Both the position numbers and the translations under genes were made by a program. Below, piece after piece: positions 34,442-34,471 of a stretch of 34,471 nucleotides of DNA. The notes under the pieces were generated by a model. It was not told the origin of the DNA. It saw only the letters and a program-made list of their open reading frames with translations, and did not search any database. The stretch is taken from NCBI GenBank assembly GCA_013286235.1, contig JABDGE010000037.1:1-34471 (forward strand). Reading direction: 5' to 3'. Position 1 is the stretch's first letter; each line of letters starts with the position of its first letter. Origin of the DNA: Bacteroidota bacterium. GTDB lineage: Bacteria > Bacteroidota > Bacteroidia > Sphingobacteriales > Sphingobacteriaceae.

Positions 34442-34471
34442 TTTTTAGTCCAATATTCTTGTGTTTATTCA

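Noticed and set aside
1..34471. tRNA, rRNA, IS elements or prophage genes
   Set aside because: I looked for cloverleaf-like stretches, transposase or integrase motifs and phage structural genes in the gaps and frames and found none.

Overview
The window looks like a chromosomal segment from a Bacteroidota member, most likely Sphingobacteriaceae (Mucilaginibacter/Pedobacter-like). This is an inference from gene content, not from a marker gene. The clues are a propeller-sensing hybrid histidine kinase, a fused HemC-HemD, GH115 and GH36 exo-enzymes with signal peptides, an ECF sigma / membrane protein / beta-barrel triad, TAnnTTTG-type -7 promoter boxes and almost no Shine-Dalgarno sequences. 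No phage, plasmid, IS element, CRISPR array, rRNA or tRNA was seen, and no gene-free stretch exceeds about 235 bases.

Layout. 1-3466: 3' part of a hybrid histidine kinase cut by the window edge. 3463-4461: a convergent ABC ATPase overlapping it by 4 bases. 4642-12820: a + strand heme cluster, hemC-hemD fusion, hemB, hemL, then a histidine kinase, response regulator and small TPR membrane protein, then hemE and hemJ. hemA, the first committed step, lies alone at 24213-25436 on the opposite strand. Together these cover glutamyl-tRNA to protoporphyrin IX except the coproporphyrinogen oxidase step; ferrochelatase is also absent.

12884-21435 is a carbohydrate/peptide scavenging block: an SDR dehydrogenase divergent from a GH115 alpha-glucuronidase, an odd YcxB/pseudopilin-like membrane protein, a lone VapB-type antitoxin translationally coupled to a GH36 alpha-galactosidase, and a secreted amidohydrolase. 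21668-23856 is an ECF sigma factor, a likely anti-sigma or associated membrane protein, and an outer-membrane barrel. 25602-28008 holds a DoxX-like protein, an alpha/beta hydrolase and a metallo-beta-lactamase-fold hydrolase.

28178-34414 is a minus-strand branched-chain amino acid operon in the order leuB, leuA, leuC, leuD, cimA. LeuA (2-isopropylmalate synthase) is broken by a +1-type frameshift in a six-base homopolymer. The last gene is close to (R)-citramalate synthase, so LeuCD and LeuB probably serve both leucine and the pyruvate route to isoleucine.

The most unusual signal is in the DNA between genes. Nearly every gap inside the hem and leu clusters is filled by short degenerate tandem 'phrases' with a 7-9 base period, each gap with its own word. 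They often start on or within a few bases of the upstream stop codon, and several have a reverse-complement partner arm before the next start codon. Two further dispersed elements are a C5-TAAA-G5 family (three copies, two directly in front of start codons, one supplying the hemE stop codon) and a CCGATAGCTATCGG palindrome (two copies, both flanked by direct repeats).
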